Shown piece by piece: positions 1 to 9,536 of a stretch of DNA of 23,244 bases. The DNA is from a virus. Each line of letters starts with the position of its first letter. Position 1 is the first letter of the stretch. Location: IMG/VR virus record IMGVR_UViG_3300010155_000100, positions 1 to 23,244 of that record. One strand, given 5' to 3'. Position numbers and translations under genes: made by a program. The notes under the pieces were generated by a model, which worked only from the letters and a program-made list of their open reading frames with translations, was not told the DNA's origin and did not search any database.

Positions 1-2
1 AT

Positions 3-701
3 ACAGCCAGAGCTTTTGACCATATATCAAGTGAGGGTATCGATAATGAGACTAAAGCTGCAATAAGGAAAGGTATTGATCCTGCAGAATTAAGATCAGC
101 TATAGATAACTTTGTAGGCCAATACCCTAAAGGTACTGACTTTATTAATTCTAATATTATGAATGCAATCTCCAGATCAGCAGGTAACTATGTGCAAGCT
201 ATTAGCGATAAACGAGCTATAGGGTCTAAAGATCTTACAGGTTATCTCGACTATGAAAAACTCACCCTTGATATCAAGGATAACGGGTTACCCTCAACAT
301 TCTTTGCAATTTCAAAGCATCCTGAGCAAGAGATTGGGGTTAATGGTTGGAGCAAGGTTAACCATAAGGTTAATGGTTTAATGCAATCAATTAACAGCCA
401 ACTACTCAAAGCAAATAAAGATGCACAACCTATGACTAAGGGAGAGGTGTACAAAGCATTGTACGATGAGTACGTTACGATGGGAGCAGCTTCGATTGAC
501 CCTAAGGACAAGGATGACAATCCATTTGCTACATACTGGGAAAAGGCATCTGTTGAATCATCTGATGATAAACATCTTTCCTTATCACCAGCTATGTTAT
601 GGATTCAAAACATTGATAAGAAACCTGACCCATCATATTCACCTCCTAACGGGGGTGCATTGATAAAGACCCTTGTTGCTAACAGATTAGGGAAATCTTA
701 A
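3..701 (+). CDS. Partial virion-operon protein, C-terminal 232 residues (function unknown)
   Basis: The reading frame is open from the left edge of the window to a TAA at 699-701, so the methionine at 159 is internal and the true start lies outside. The visible part is hydrophilic and mixed-charge, with no membrane segment, cysteine motif or recognisable catalytic motif. It ends in a Pro/Ser/Gly-rich stretch followed by a basic tail (ANRLGKS). It sits 19 nt before the lysozyme/nuclease ejection protein, on the same strand and with no terminator between them, so they are probably co-transcribed late genes. By position it could be another internal-virion (ejection) protein, as in the T7 gp14-gp15-gp16 series, but this is inference from order only. 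I do not recognise the family. Confidence 0.7.
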   Translation, partial: TARAFDHISSEGIDNETKAAIRKGIDPAELRSAIDNFVGQYPKGTDFINSNIMNAISRSAGNYVQAISDKRAIGSKDLTGYLDYEKLTLDIKDNGLPSTFFAISKHPEQEIGVNGWSKVNHKVNGLMQSINSQLLKANKDAQPMTKGEVYKALYDEYVTMGAASIDPKDKDDNPFATYWEKASVESSDDKHLSLSPAMLWIQNIDKKPDPSYSPPNGGALIKTLVANRLGKS

Positions 702-720
702 TTAATAGGAGATGTCGATT

Positions 721-3700
721 ATGAGCGACAATAAAGAAGTACTTCATGGGCAAGACGCAATAGCTCAAGTCGAACAAAACTTAGGAAGACCGTTAACCTA
801 TGCGGAGAAACGCGTAGTCGAGGAAGAGGGGTACGTTGCTACCCCTTATACCGACACTAAAGGTGTTACAACCTTTGGGGTAGGTCAAACGGGAAGGTGG
901 ATCGAGGAAGGTTTTGAGCCTGCTTTTCAGCATCATGTTGACAGAGCTAGAGCTCGTATACCTAAGTTCGATAAGTTCCCTGAGGAACTCCAAGCTGAGC
1001 TTATTCAAGCTGAGTACAGGGGTGACTTGGGGCATTCCCCTACTTTTGTACGTCTTATGAATGAAGGTAATTACCAAGAAGCCTCTCAGGAATTCTTGGA
1101 TAACAATGATTACCGTAAGTCACAGGAAGAGATGACAGGTGTCCACGGGAGAATGAAGAGAGTATCTGATGCAGTTGCATCCTTTGGTGCTCCTGCGGTA
1201 GACGAAAAGGGGAGAGTAGTACCTGAGGCTACAACAGCCCCTGTAACCGACTTTAGAATCGGTACCTCAGGATATTCATTCATTGACGGTGATACTGTTA
1301 AGGATGATACTACAGGTGAACGAATAAGACTCCGTGAGATAGACCTTGCTGAGCTTACTAAAGTCACAAGAGAAGGTGGGTATTCAGTTGGTGAAGGTGC
1401 AGGTCAAGTTACTAAAGAGTACGTGGCACACCTAGCTAACAAGTATGGATACACACAAGTAAAAGCTGGAAAAGAAAAAGATGACTATGGGCGTAGGATT
1501 GGTGATCTAGTTGATGAAGAGGGCAACTCCTTTACCGACTTCTTGATCAGCCAAGGTATCGCAAGACCTACCTTCATTGGTAGATCAACTGAGATGATGA
1601 GCGATGAGAGTTATGATCGATTCGTCTGGGGTGAGAGCCTAAGAAGCCTTAGGGGTCCCGACACAAAGAGAACAGATATAGATGTTGCTCGAGAGTTAAT
1701 ACAGAGAGCAGCCTTAGATCCTTCTAATGGTGTCCCTCTATTCAAACAGAAAGCTTTTAACGAAGAGGAGTTCGCATCTTTCCCTGAGTTATTCTCAGGT
1801 GTAGTATTACGTAATAAGAATGCAACCTTTGACAACAGATCTAAGACACCTTTCTCAGATTCTTTTGGTGCTGGTGTAACATCAGCCGTTAACTCTTTCA
1901 GAATGGCTGGTGCAGCTATGGCAGACACTGTGGGTGCTGACGATGCTCAGGCTTGGTTTGAGGGCGGTGCTGCTTACCATAGATCTAAGTTGGCTGATGC
2001 ACCTAAGGTCCGATTGAGCTATGAGGATGTTGATTGGTCTTCATTCGGTCAAGTCACAGAGTTCCTTGGGTCTAACATTGCAATGTCTCTCCCTTACATG
2101 GGAGTCACTATGGCATCAGTAGTGGCCGCTCCGTTCACTTTCGGAACTAGCTTAACTGTCCCTGTGGCAATGTACTCAGGTATGATCCTTGACGAAATGC
2201 CAGGGAAGATGGAAGATAAGAGCTACGGTGTTGCCCTTGCAGGTGGCGCAATAGCTGCATCATTAGATCGTTTAGGTCTTAAAGCGGCTATGGGTTCTTT
2301 CACCCCTAAGCATTTCTTAACTGGAGAAGCTAAGGATAAGGCTATCGATGCTATCCAACAAGCAGGACTAGCGGTAAGTAGGGAAGAAGCTGAGCAAGTT
2401 CTTTCAAAAGCTACTAAGCGAGAGCTACTAGGCTATCTCGGTGATGCAAGTAATTTCATGGAGAATCAAATAACCAAGAGCTACATACTAAAGCAGTTTG
2501 CTAAAAGGATGTCAGTCTCAGGTGGCATGGAAGGTGGTACGGAGATGCTTCAAGAGCTAACCCAATACACATCTGCTGTCATAGGATCTGAGAAGACTTG
2601 GGATTATGATGAGCTTGAAGAGCGTATGGCCAATGCCGCTATTGCTGGTGGTATGATTGGTAGTTCTTTCTCTGTACCCTCTACAGCTTTCCAAGCAGGT
2701 CAATGGAAAGATGCTGGGGTTGCTAAGTCAGATTATGATAAGCGATTTGATGATGCCACAGCTGGCTTTAGGGCAGATGAAAGGGCAAAGACTGCAACAG
2801 AAGGTAGTAAAGGATATGTCCCCGACATTCAAACTAAACTGTCTGGGTTCTGGGATAGGATCAAAAGTAAGAAAGTAGACAGGCAAGAGAAGCTCAAGAA
2901 AGGAACTCCTGTTCCAGACGAGACTACACTTGACGACTTCGCATCCGAATCTGATACGAGGAGAGATGCAAGACCTACCTCTCAGAAGCTAAAGGATATC
3001 CTAAAGGACCCAGTATCTGCATTAAGATCATCTCTTGACACACGTATAACTATTGACATGCTTAATAGCAGCCCTACCCTACGACTCATATATGATGGGT
3101 TTGCGGGTAAGAAGAATAAAACACATGGTGGTATTGATTTCCAGAACGATAAGCTACTAAACTTTACCCATTTTGAGAAGTTCCTTCGACCAATCGAAGA
3201 GATCCTGAATGATTTTAAGGTTAAGGGTAGAACTTATGGTAAGAGACGTACCGCAATCTCGACCCTTGTGCAGAAATTCTATGAGAAAGAGATACGACCT
3301 ATAACCAAAAGGGATAGTAACAAGAAGTGGAAGAGTGTCGATGATATCTTCAGTCAAATAGATTGGAATAACGTATCAGATCCTGCCTTTGTTAAGAACA
3401 AGGATGCAATAGAGACTCTAGTTCGAGAACTCTACACTGTCGATGATGCAATGTATCGGAATATAACAGCAGTCCAAGAGGTAGCTGGGGAAAGGCAGAT
3501 AGGTGAACTGCAAGATCACATCTTCAGAAGCAAAGGTTTCTTAAAGAAGCATATTGGTAAGAAGAAAGAGGAGTTCACTAACCTACTCGCTGAGACTTAT
3601 GGACTTAGTAGAGATGTTGCAGCATCTGTCACTGATTCTATCATTGATAACCCTGAAGTTAACACCTTAGATGAGGCGTTTGACTTGACTAAAGGGGGCA

Positions 3701-5301
3701 TAGTACCTAAGGGCCACAAGCGTAGGTCACTTAACCTTGCGGATAACCCAGAGTTCTCTGAGTTCTTAGAGCAAGATGTCTTCAGGAACCTCGAGTTCCT
3801 CATGAAGGGCTCAGCTCGCTACATGACTATGACTAAGTTCATTGGTCGTGACAGTGTAGTGCTGATGGAACAGCTCAGGGATGTTTATAGAGAACTTCGA
3901 GGAGATGCAGAGGAAGGCTCGCCCAAAGCTCAAGCAGCATTAGAGTTAGTTCAAGATCTATCTGCAGACTTACGGGACTTGATTAACGCTGACTCTGGTA
4001 ACTACAAGCGTATAGAGAACGATGCATTAAGAGGGGCACAGAAGTTTGCAACCTTAGCCGCAACTCTTACAATGTTACCACTATCTGCTATATCATCAAC
4101 GGTTGAGTTAGCCCTTGTCACCAAAGGAACTTCATTGCGTAACATGCATCAGAATACTGGTTCTTTCGGTATCCTTTTAGGTAAGGAAATGTATGAGTAC
4201 TTCAGGGAAGTTGGGAGACTTACGGGTGTTACACCTAAGATGAGCACCTTCGACTGGCAACTCAGTAGGGCAGAGCATAGGGTAGGTGAAGATCGAAGAC
4301 ATATAGACATCAAAGATCCGAGGAAGTTAATTAGAAACGCTGGATTCTTGTCCCAAAAGACAGGTGCAGCTGCTGTTACAGGTGTATCAGAGAGCAACCA
4401 GTTCACTGAAACACTAATGAACTCGTTCTTCAAGATGATTGGTCTCCAAGGTATTACCAACCTTACTCGTACCATGCGAGCAGCTATGTGGAATGATTTC
4501 TTAATTGAGAATCTAGACATTATTCACATGAATGAAGGTAAGCCTGAGACTAATGAGTCTGCTGAAGCTGAGAAGATGTTACGCTACATGGGGATACCCG
4601 TTGATAAGATGCTAGCACTCTCACTACAGCTTAAGATAGAGCAAGAAGCAGAGATAGATTCAACCCCAGAGTTATTGGCGGAGTGGGAAGCTGAGTTTAA
4701 CAATGGTTTAATTAACTTTGTTAACGCTTCAGTACCAATGCCAGGGGCTATGAGCAGACCTTTGTTCTACAGCAATCCTCACTTTGCAATGTTCACTCAG
4801 TTCCAAGGTTTTATCTCTGAGTTTACAGCTAATCACATACCTCATATGTACGATACGATGAAGACAGCAACTCCAGGGATGAAGTTCTCTGTATTCTCAT
4901 CGATGGTAACAATGTTAATGTTAGGGTATGCATCTCAGTACCTCAAAGATCTCATTAAGTTCGGGGAAGGTTCTCCGTATCTATCAGATCAAGAGAAGTA
5001 TCTGAGAGCGTTGTACTCTACAGGTTTGTTAGGAACAACAGAGAGAGTATGGGGTAACAACTTCGTATTCCCTCTTTATAAAGATAGGAGTAGAAATACT
5101 GGTGAAGCAGTATGGAACCTAGTGTCAGGCGAAGCCCCTGCATCAGGATTACTCGAGAATATTGTTGGCTTCGGACGGGGTGTTATTGAAGGGGATTCCC
5201 GATCTATGGTTAAGAGAGGCGTGGGTATGACACCTATGTCTCCACTCAAGCATAGAATCTATGACACCAGCGTAGAGAACGGTTGGATAATAGGAGAATA
5301 G
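721..5301 (+). CDS. Internal virion/ejection protein with N-terminal lysozyme and SNase-like nuclease domains
   Basis: A 1526-residue protein. Residues about 20-150 form a phage-lysozyme (T4 lysozyme-type) domain: E36, D45 and T51 keep the E-8aa-D-5aa-T spacing of the T4 catalytic triad, followed by FGVGQ. Residues about 185-290 form a staphylococcal-nuclease-type domain: DGDT (D189, D191), R203, D208, E211 and YGR (R258) match the SNase metal-binding and catalytic residues D21, R35, D40, E43 and R87. The remaining ~1200 residues have no recognised domain but include hydrophobic stretches near 455-490, 1110-1135 and 1392-1410. T7 gp16, a similarly huge ejected protein, has an N-terminal transglycosylase, so a role in wall penetration and DNA ejection is inferred. 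ATG 721 is preferred because AGGAG (707-711) lies 9 nt upstream; the in-frame ATG 712 touches that site. The stop is 3 nt before the next start. Confidence 0.85.
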   Translation: MSDNKEVLHGQDAIAQVEQNLGRPLTYAEKRVVEEEGYVATPYTDTKGVTTFGVGQTGRWIEEGFEPAFQHHVDRARARIPKFDKFPEELQAELIQAEYRGDLGHSPTFVRLMNEGNYQEASQEFLDNNDYRKSQEEMTGVHGRMKRVSDAVASFGAPAVDEKGRVVPEATTAPVTDFRIGTSGYSFIDGDTVKDDTTGERIRLREIDLAELTKVTREGGYSVGEGAGQVTKEYVAHLANKYGYTQVKAGKEKDDYGRRIGDLVDEEGNSFTDFLISQGIARPTFIGRSTEMMSDESYDRFVWGESLRSLRGPDTKRTDIDVARELIQRAALDPSNGVPLFKQKAFNEEEFASFPELFSGVVLRNKNATFDNRSKTPFSDSFGAGVTSAVNSFRMAGAAMADTVGADDAQAWFEGGAAYHRSKLADAPKVRLSYEDVDWSSFGQVTEFLGSNIAMSLPYMGVTMASVVAAPFTFGTSLTVPVAMYSGMILDEMPGKMEDKSYGVALAGGAIAASLDRLGLKAAMGSFTPKHFLTGEAKDKAIDAIQQAGLAVSREEAEQVLSKATKRELLGYLGDASNFMENQITKSYILKQFAKRMSVSGGMEGGTEMLQELTQYTSAVIGSEKTWDYDELEERMANAAIAGGMIGSSFSVPSTAFQAGQWKDAGVAKSDYDKRFDDATAGFRADERAKTATEGSKGYVPDIQTKLSGFWDRIKSKKVDRQEKLKKGTPVPDETTLDDFASESDTRRDARPTSQKLKDILKDPVSALRSSLDTRITIDMLNSSPTLRLIYDGFAGKKNKTHGGIDFQNDKLLNFTHFEKFLRPIEEILNDFKVKGRTYGKRRTAISTLVQKFYEKEIRPITKRDSNKKWKSVDDIFSQIDWNNVSDPAFVKNKDAIETLVRELYTVDDAMYRNITAVQEVAGERQIGELQDHIFRSKGFLKKHIGKKKEEFTNLLAETYGLSRDVAASVTDSIIDNPEVNTLDEAFDLTKGGIVPKGHKRRSLNLADNPEFSEFLEQDVFRNLEFLMKGSARYMTMTKFIGRDSVVLMEQLRDVYRELRGDAEEGSPKAQAALELVQDLSADLRDLINADSGNYKRIENDALRGAQKFATLAATLTMLPLSAISSTVELALVTKGTSLRNMHQNTGSFGILLGKEMYEYFREVGRLTGVTPKMSTFDWQLSRAEHRVGEDRRHIDIKDPRKLIRNAGFLSQKTGAAAVTGVSESNQFTETLMNSFFKMIGLQGITNLTRTMRAAMWNDFLIENLDIIHMNEGKPETNESAEAEKMLRYMGIPVDKMLALSLQLKIEQEAEIDSTPELLAEWEAEFNNGLINFVNASVPMPGAMSRPLFYSNPHFAMFTQFQGFISEFTANHIPHMYDTMKTATPGMKFSVFSSMVTMLMLGYASQYLKDLIKFGEGSPYLSDQEKYLRALYSTGLLGTTERVWGNNFVFPLYKDRSRNTGEAVWNLVSGEAPASGLLENIVGFGRGVIEGDSRSMVKRGVGMTPMSPLKHRIYDTSVENGWIIGE

Positions 5302-5304
5302 CTA

Positions 5305-8300
5305 ATGGCTAGACGAGCAGGCGGAGCCACAATCATTGGGCCCGAGAAAGTAACAGCAGAACAGCAGGATTCAGACCGACAGAGAATGCTTGAAGGGTTG
5401 AGAGCTCAGGCTGCCCAAGGGCAAGCTGAGTATGACCAGATGGAAGAAGAGTTAGGGCCAGTGGAAGGCCCGTCTTTACTGGAAACCCCAGTAGATAGGC
5501 TTGGAGTAGCAGGAACTCAAGCTCCTACAGCAATTCCCGAGGTAACCCCTGAGGTTACACCAGAGGCGCAGGTAGGTGTAGAGCCAGAGGTTGACCCTCT
5601 ACAACAACGACAAGTGGAACTCGAGCATCAGCCAGGGTTGTTCTCAAGAACAGGCTTAGCACAGGACTTCAGTAATATTGATGAAGTCTTTGGGACTGAT
5701 ATGACTAACCGATTGAGGTTCTTCAACACTCGACTTACTCAAGACCTTGACCCTGTACAGTATCCTCTTAGGAAAGCTATTGAATCTGAGCATCTTGGTG
5801 GTATCCAAGAGGGCTTTAATAAAGGTGATTTCCTATTAGACCAGTTCAACGATAATGACACTAGCACACCAATGAAGATGGATAAAGGTAAGAATCCCTT
5901 AGCTTTAACTAAAGCAAATGTATTGATGTCGCAAAGAGGGTTAGGTATTGCTGAATGGAATCCTAAATGGAACCCTAAAGAAGCCGAACTGGATGCACAA
6001 GGAAGGGTACTGAACTACGAGAAGATGGATGACAAGGGTAACTTTGAACTAAGCACGACTCAACCTGTCAGGATAAGCCCTGTATATGGAGTAGCCTTAG
6101 CCTCTACAATAGAACCTTACTTGCTACGAACTGAAGCTATGGAGTTTGAAGCAGAGGTAGAGCAGGATGAACAAGGTGCAAGAGCCGAAGATCTACAACA
6201 AGCTATGTCTATGGAAGGATTAGGTAGGGAAATCTTCAAAGGCGTTAGAGGTTTCAAGGCCGAGCTACAGGGACAGCCTACCGAAGATGTCAATGCAGAC
6301 TACGATAACCTAACCCCAGAAGCCTTTGAGATGATTGGTAAATGGGCTATGGAAACGTATGCTCAAGCTAACCCAGAGATGCTTACTATTATTCCTGGGA
6401 AAAAGGATGGAGACTCTGCGACTGCTAGGGGATATGCTTTAACTCAGGAAGGACTCTACACTCTCCAACGGGAAGTTGAAAGGTATCAACCAGTAGACTT
6501 TGACTATAGTTTGATGGTTGAGAAATCCCCTACAGGTAGACACCAGTATGGGCAGAAAGGTTCTCGAGCTGCGTCTGGGCAACAGCCTAAGACTGACACT
6601 ACAAAAGTAGATGAAGCTAAACTCAATGCTCACTCAGTCGATGTTGTATTTGACAATCAGAGGTCTAAGATTGCCGTGATGATGGGTGCTCATGCTTTAG
6701 CAACCAACCCTATCGCTAGTAGAGGTGGAGATAACTTCACTCATAATGCTTTTGACATGGGAAGGGATAGGATGGATAAGATCCTAGCTACTGTTACAAA
6801 GCAGCAAGCTATCCTTGCTAGGCTAGAAGCTGAGCTTGAAGACGTTAAGTCTCAACTTGCAGTAAATGATTTCCCTTGGCTTGCCGATAAAAGCTGGCAA
6901 CTCCAAGAGGAGATTCATGTAGTTAAAGAGCGCATTAAAAAGTTTAGTGATAAGGAAGTTCAAAGGAGATCCTACTTCCAACATACTAATAAGTACCTTG
7001 AAGCTCTAGTTAACCTATCGAAGTACAACGGGGAAACTTTCCACTACTCTTACTTCAATCAGAGATCAACGAACCGACTTACCACTCATCAACATAAACT
7101 ATCTTTCCAGAATAACCATTTGATTCGTAACGTGGTTGGCTCTGGGGTTAAGTATGAGATCCAAGCTAGAAGTGGCTCAAAGAATGAGACTGCTTTCGTT
7201 GAGAACCTTGGGTACTTATTCTTTGATGGGGGTGGTTATCGCCCTGAGGTAGCTCAGAAGAGAGCGAGAGCACATATCAAGAACAAGTCTGCTCGGTACA
7301 AGCAACTGGTTAGCATCGGTGGTAAGATAAAGAATGCTCTGGATAACTTTGACCCATCTAAAACCAATAAGGAACTCGCAGGGGTTAAGGTAACCCCGAA
7401 AGGTATCATAGGTATTGATGGTATCTCAGAAACTATTCCAGCTTCATTGATGGAAGATACTGAGGTGAAGTCTTTCCTTGAGACGTTGAGTTCTGATGAT
7501 GTTAAAGGTACTCACAAGCACTTCGTTCAAGTACTTGATTATCTAGTTGACCTAGCTAAGTACGATGAGGCTGTTAAGTCAGGTAAGTCTTTCCATTCTT
7601 CTGTGAATGCAGTTGAAGTGGATGGTATCTCGAATGGCTTAGCATCTATCATTGCATCACTTGGCTTAAAGAATAAACTTTACAGTGTTGGTGTGTTACG
7701 GGCAAGGGGTCAGGAAAAGAACCTTGGTGCTTGGCAACATATACCTAACCGAGATGCATTTGAGGGAGACCTTAGGGATATCTTGGCGGAGAACATTGGG
7801 GAAGCTATGAATGGTGAGTTAGGTGGAGCCCTCTTATTTGATTCAGCAATGATGCGTAAGTACGGCTACACAGAGGAAGCTATACCAGCTCTCAGGGATA
7901 TGATTAAGATAGCTGTCTCGGATAAGGCAAACTTCCTTAAGCCTCCACTGATGACCTTCGCATACGGACAAGAGTTATCTAACTTGATTGGGTCTGTATA
8001 CGATACTGTTGTTGATCCTTCTAAGAAAAACCAAGAGCTTAAGACTTCTCTGGAGAAGTTCTTCCCTGGAGGTCTTGCGAAGGGCGTTGAGTTCCTAAGT
8101 GAGTTTAGGAATGCAGCTCTTGAGTTAACACTTGGGGAAGATGTACTTGACTTCACTACAAGCGTTAAGAACTTCGTTGAAGTCTCGACTATGTACAACA
8201 GACCTGTGGAACTCCATAGTGAATCAGGTGGTACTGTCAGCTTTGGTGGGTTCATAACTAAGGTAGATACGGAGAAAGAGTCTTACTCCTTTGTGCCTGC

Positions 8301-9195
8301 TGAGCCACTGTTTGAAGGAAGGAGAGCTACTAAGAAATCTCTTGAGAAGGCGTTAGCAGCTACTGGCAATCCAACTAGGAAAGCATTAATCCAAAAGAGA
8401 CTAGACAATCTACCTAAGCAAGTTAAAGCTAAGGTGACACCTAAGTATAAGGAGTTCTCTCCTCTTGCGCCTAAGGGTGGATTAGTAGGTGGTAAAGCTA
8501 GGGGTGGTATACTTATTGCCTTTGGCCAAGGATCAGATGGTGCTACGATAGTTGATTTATATTCAGGTAGGACTTGGGATAAATTAGTTAGGGAAGGTGG
8601 GGGTAAGACTCCATTTATTCTACCTATCTATGATGCTATTGTAACTGACTTGGGATCTATGAATGCCTCAAGGAAAGCTATCAATAACTCATGGTTCGAT
8701 ATCACTACTTCTGGTAGAGTCTTAAATAGTTTAGAAAAGAATGTCACAGGTAATGTACATTTTGGTCGGAAGGAATTTAGGAAGCTAGCGGAGACAGAAG
8801 GTAACTCTCCAATTGATATGGAAGAGCATGGACTGCTAGTTGAATGGGTTGCTAATAAATTAGTTAGGTTGAAGAACTTACCTAAGGAAGATACTCGAGG
8901 TCAGACTCTTAAGAGAGAGCTACTAGAGAATCCTACTTACGGCAATCTCTTTGCAGCACAAGAGTTCTTACTCAAGAACGAGTATGGGGTTACCCGTAAT
9001 TCTGATGGTGTATTAGTAGACGAAGATATCAGGACTCAGGTTGCTAAGCTAGTACGTAAAGCAAACGAGAGATCCCGTAAGGTTGCTCACGAATTAATGA
9101 AAGATCGTGAGGCTTTCGGGACTGATGCTGAGATCCTACAGTACCATTCAGATGACTTAGGGTTAGGGGACTTCCTTTCTGCTTACGACGAATAA
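5305..9195 (+). CDS. Probable virion-encapsulated single-subunit RNA polymerase (N4 vRNAP-like)
   Basis: A 1296-residue protein and the last gene of the late operon. Four motifs of the T7/N4 single-subunit RNA polymerase family appear in the right order. A DxxGR-like site RSTNR (R591) is followed by LSFQNNHLIRNVV, resembling NPQGNDMTKGLL in T7. Motif A is VDGISNG (D773), like T7 VDGSCSG. Motif B is K879-3aa-M883-3aa-Y887-G888, like T7 K631/M635/Y639/G640. Motif C is IYDAIVTD (D1110), like HDS in T7. The first ~100 residues are Pro/Glu/Gln-rich with PEVTPEVTPE repeats and look disordered; about 500-560 looks coiled-coil. In N4 the vRNAP is likewise the last late gene, facing the replication genes, and is injected to transcribe early genes. 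Differences: N replaces G in DxxGR, and the motif B Arg position is Ala (Lys one residue earlier). AGGAG at 5292-5296 supports the start. It could instead be an inactive structural derivative. Confidence 0.7.
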   Translation: MARRAGGATIIGPEKVTAEQQDSDRQRMLEGLRAQAAQGQAEYDQMEEELGPVEGPSLLETPVDRLGVAGTQAPTAIPEVTPEVTPEAQVGVEPEVDPLQQRQVELEHQPGLFSRTGLAQDFSNIDEVFGTDMTNRLRFFNTRLTQDLDPVQYPLRKAIESEHLGGIQEGFNKGDFLLDQFNDNDTSTPMKMDKGKNPLALTKANVLMSQRGLGIAEWNPKWNPKEAELDAQGRVLNYEKMDDKGNFELSTTQPVRISPVYGVALASTIEPYLLRTEAMEFEAEVEQDEQGARAEDLQQAMSMEGLGREIFKGVRGFKAELQGQPTEDVNADYDNLTPEAFEMIGKWAMETYAQANPEMLTIIPGKKDGDSATARGYALTQEGLYTLQREVERYQPVDFDYSLMVEKSPTGRHQYGQKGSRAASGQQPKTDTTKVDEAKLNAHSVDVVFDNQRSKIAVMMGAHALATNPIASRGGDNFTHNAFDMGRDRMDKILATVTKQQAILARLEAELEDVKSQLAVNDFPWLADKSWQLQEEIHVVKERIKKFSDKEVQRRSYFQHTNKYLEALVNLSKYNGETFHYSYFNQRSTNRLTTHQHKLSFQNNHLIRNVVGSGVKYEIQARSGSKNETAFVENLGYLFFDGGGYRPEVAQKRARAHIKNKSARYKQLVSIGGKIKNALDNFDPSKTNKELAGVKVTPKGIIGIDGISETIPASLMEDTEVKSFLETLSSDDVKGTHKHFVQVLDYLVDLAKYDEAVKSGKSFHSSVNAVEVDGISNGLASIIASLGLKNKLYSVGVLRARGQEKNLGAWQHIPNRDAFEGDLRDILAENIGEAMNGELGGALLFDSAMMRKYGYTEEAIPALRDMIKIAVSDKANFLKPPLMTFAYGQELSNLIGSVYDTVVDPSKKNQELKTSLEKFFPGGLAKGVEFLSEFRNAALELTLGEDVLDFTTSVKNFVEVSTMYNRPVELHSESGGTVSFGGFITKVDTEKESYSFVPAEPLFEGRRATKKSLEKALAATGNPTRKALIQKRLDNLPKQVKAKVTPKYKEFSPLAPKGGLVGGKARGGILIAFGQGSDGATIVDLYSGRTWDKLVREGGGKTPFILPIYDAIVTDLGSMNASRKAINNSWFDITTSGRVLNSLEKNVTGNVHFGRKEFRKLAETEGNSPIDMEEHGLLVEWVANKLVRLKNLPKEDTRGQTLKRELLENPTYGNLFAAQEFLLKNEYGVTRNSDGVLVDEDIRTQVAKLVRKANERSRKVAHELMKDREAFGTDAEILQYHSDDLGLGDFLSAYDE

Positions 9196-9215
9196 CTACA
9201 ACAATAAAAAAATAA

Positions 9216-9266
9216 AGGGCCCCGTTAGGAGCCCTCTTGGACCCCTTAATTGGGGTCCTTTTTTTT
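9216..9266. terminator. Bidirectional rho-independent terminator between convergent operons
   Basis: Hairpin GGACCCC (9239-9245), loop TTAATT, GGGGTCC (9252-9258) is followed on the + strand by eight T (9259-9266). This ends the late operon 43 nt after its last stop codon. A second weaker stem AGGGC (9216-9220)/GCCCT (9231-9235) lies beside it. On the - strand the structures are followed by a T-rich run (complement of 9202-9216), so the region should also stop the replication operon. The TAA of the last - strand gene overlaps the + strand T tract. Confidence 0.9.
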
Positions 9267-9534
9267 AGTAACCTTTACCTTTCAGTATAGGTTGCGCATG
9301 TTCCACAGTGTCTCTTGCTTTCTTGGCAAGAACATTAGCCATCTTCTCGGCTTCATCTGGTTCAATGCCTCGATCAATATAACCTGCGTAGTTCTCTGCG
9401 GCTACGTGATCAATGATTGCATTGTTAATCTCAGGGGTGTACGCAAGGGTAGGGTCAAGCCCTAGCTCCTCAACGTAATCCATGTCATCAACACCGTCAT
9501 GCCTCATAATATTAAAAGATTGTTTCTCACTCAT
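9265..9534 (-). CDS. Small acidic hypothetical protein, 89 aa
   Basis: The last gene of the replication operon. It is acidic in its first two thirds (DGVDDMDYVEELGLD) with a basic C-terminus (LKGKGY) and is probably soluble and helical; there is no membrane segment or known motif. ATG 9534 has AAGGA 9 nt upstream, inside the end of mazG, whose stop is 2 nt before this start, so the two are likely translationally coupled. Its stop overlaps the terminator T tract. I do not recognise the family. Confidence 0.7.
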   Translation of the reverse strand: MSEKQSFNIMRHDGVDDMDYVEELGLDPTLAYTPEINNAIIDHVAAENYAGYIDRGIEPDEAEKMANVLAKKARDTVEHAQPILKGKGY

Positions 9535-9536
9535 AG

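Noticed and set aside
712-720. ATG at 712 as start of the lysozyme/nuclease protein
   Set aside because: It directly abuts the AGGAG site (0 nt spacing), whereas ATG 721 in the same frame has a normal 9-nt spacing.
721-1170. The lysozyme domain as a free endolysin gene
   Set aside because: It is in frame with a 1526-aa protein with no stop or internal start site, so it is a virion-protein domain.
4149-4520. Antisense open frame of 123 codons within the ejection protein gene
   Set aside because: No ribosome site or neighbours on that strand; it is a shadow of the long + strand gene, as are the other antisense frames.
5542-5558. Inverted repeat GTAACC/GGTTAC
   Set aside because: It falls within the repeated PEVTPEVTPE codons, and coding repetition explains it.
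9250-9465. + strand open frame of 71 codons after the terminator
   Set aside because: It starts inside the terminator, has no ribosome site, and is antisense to the small acidic gene, which fits the operon better.
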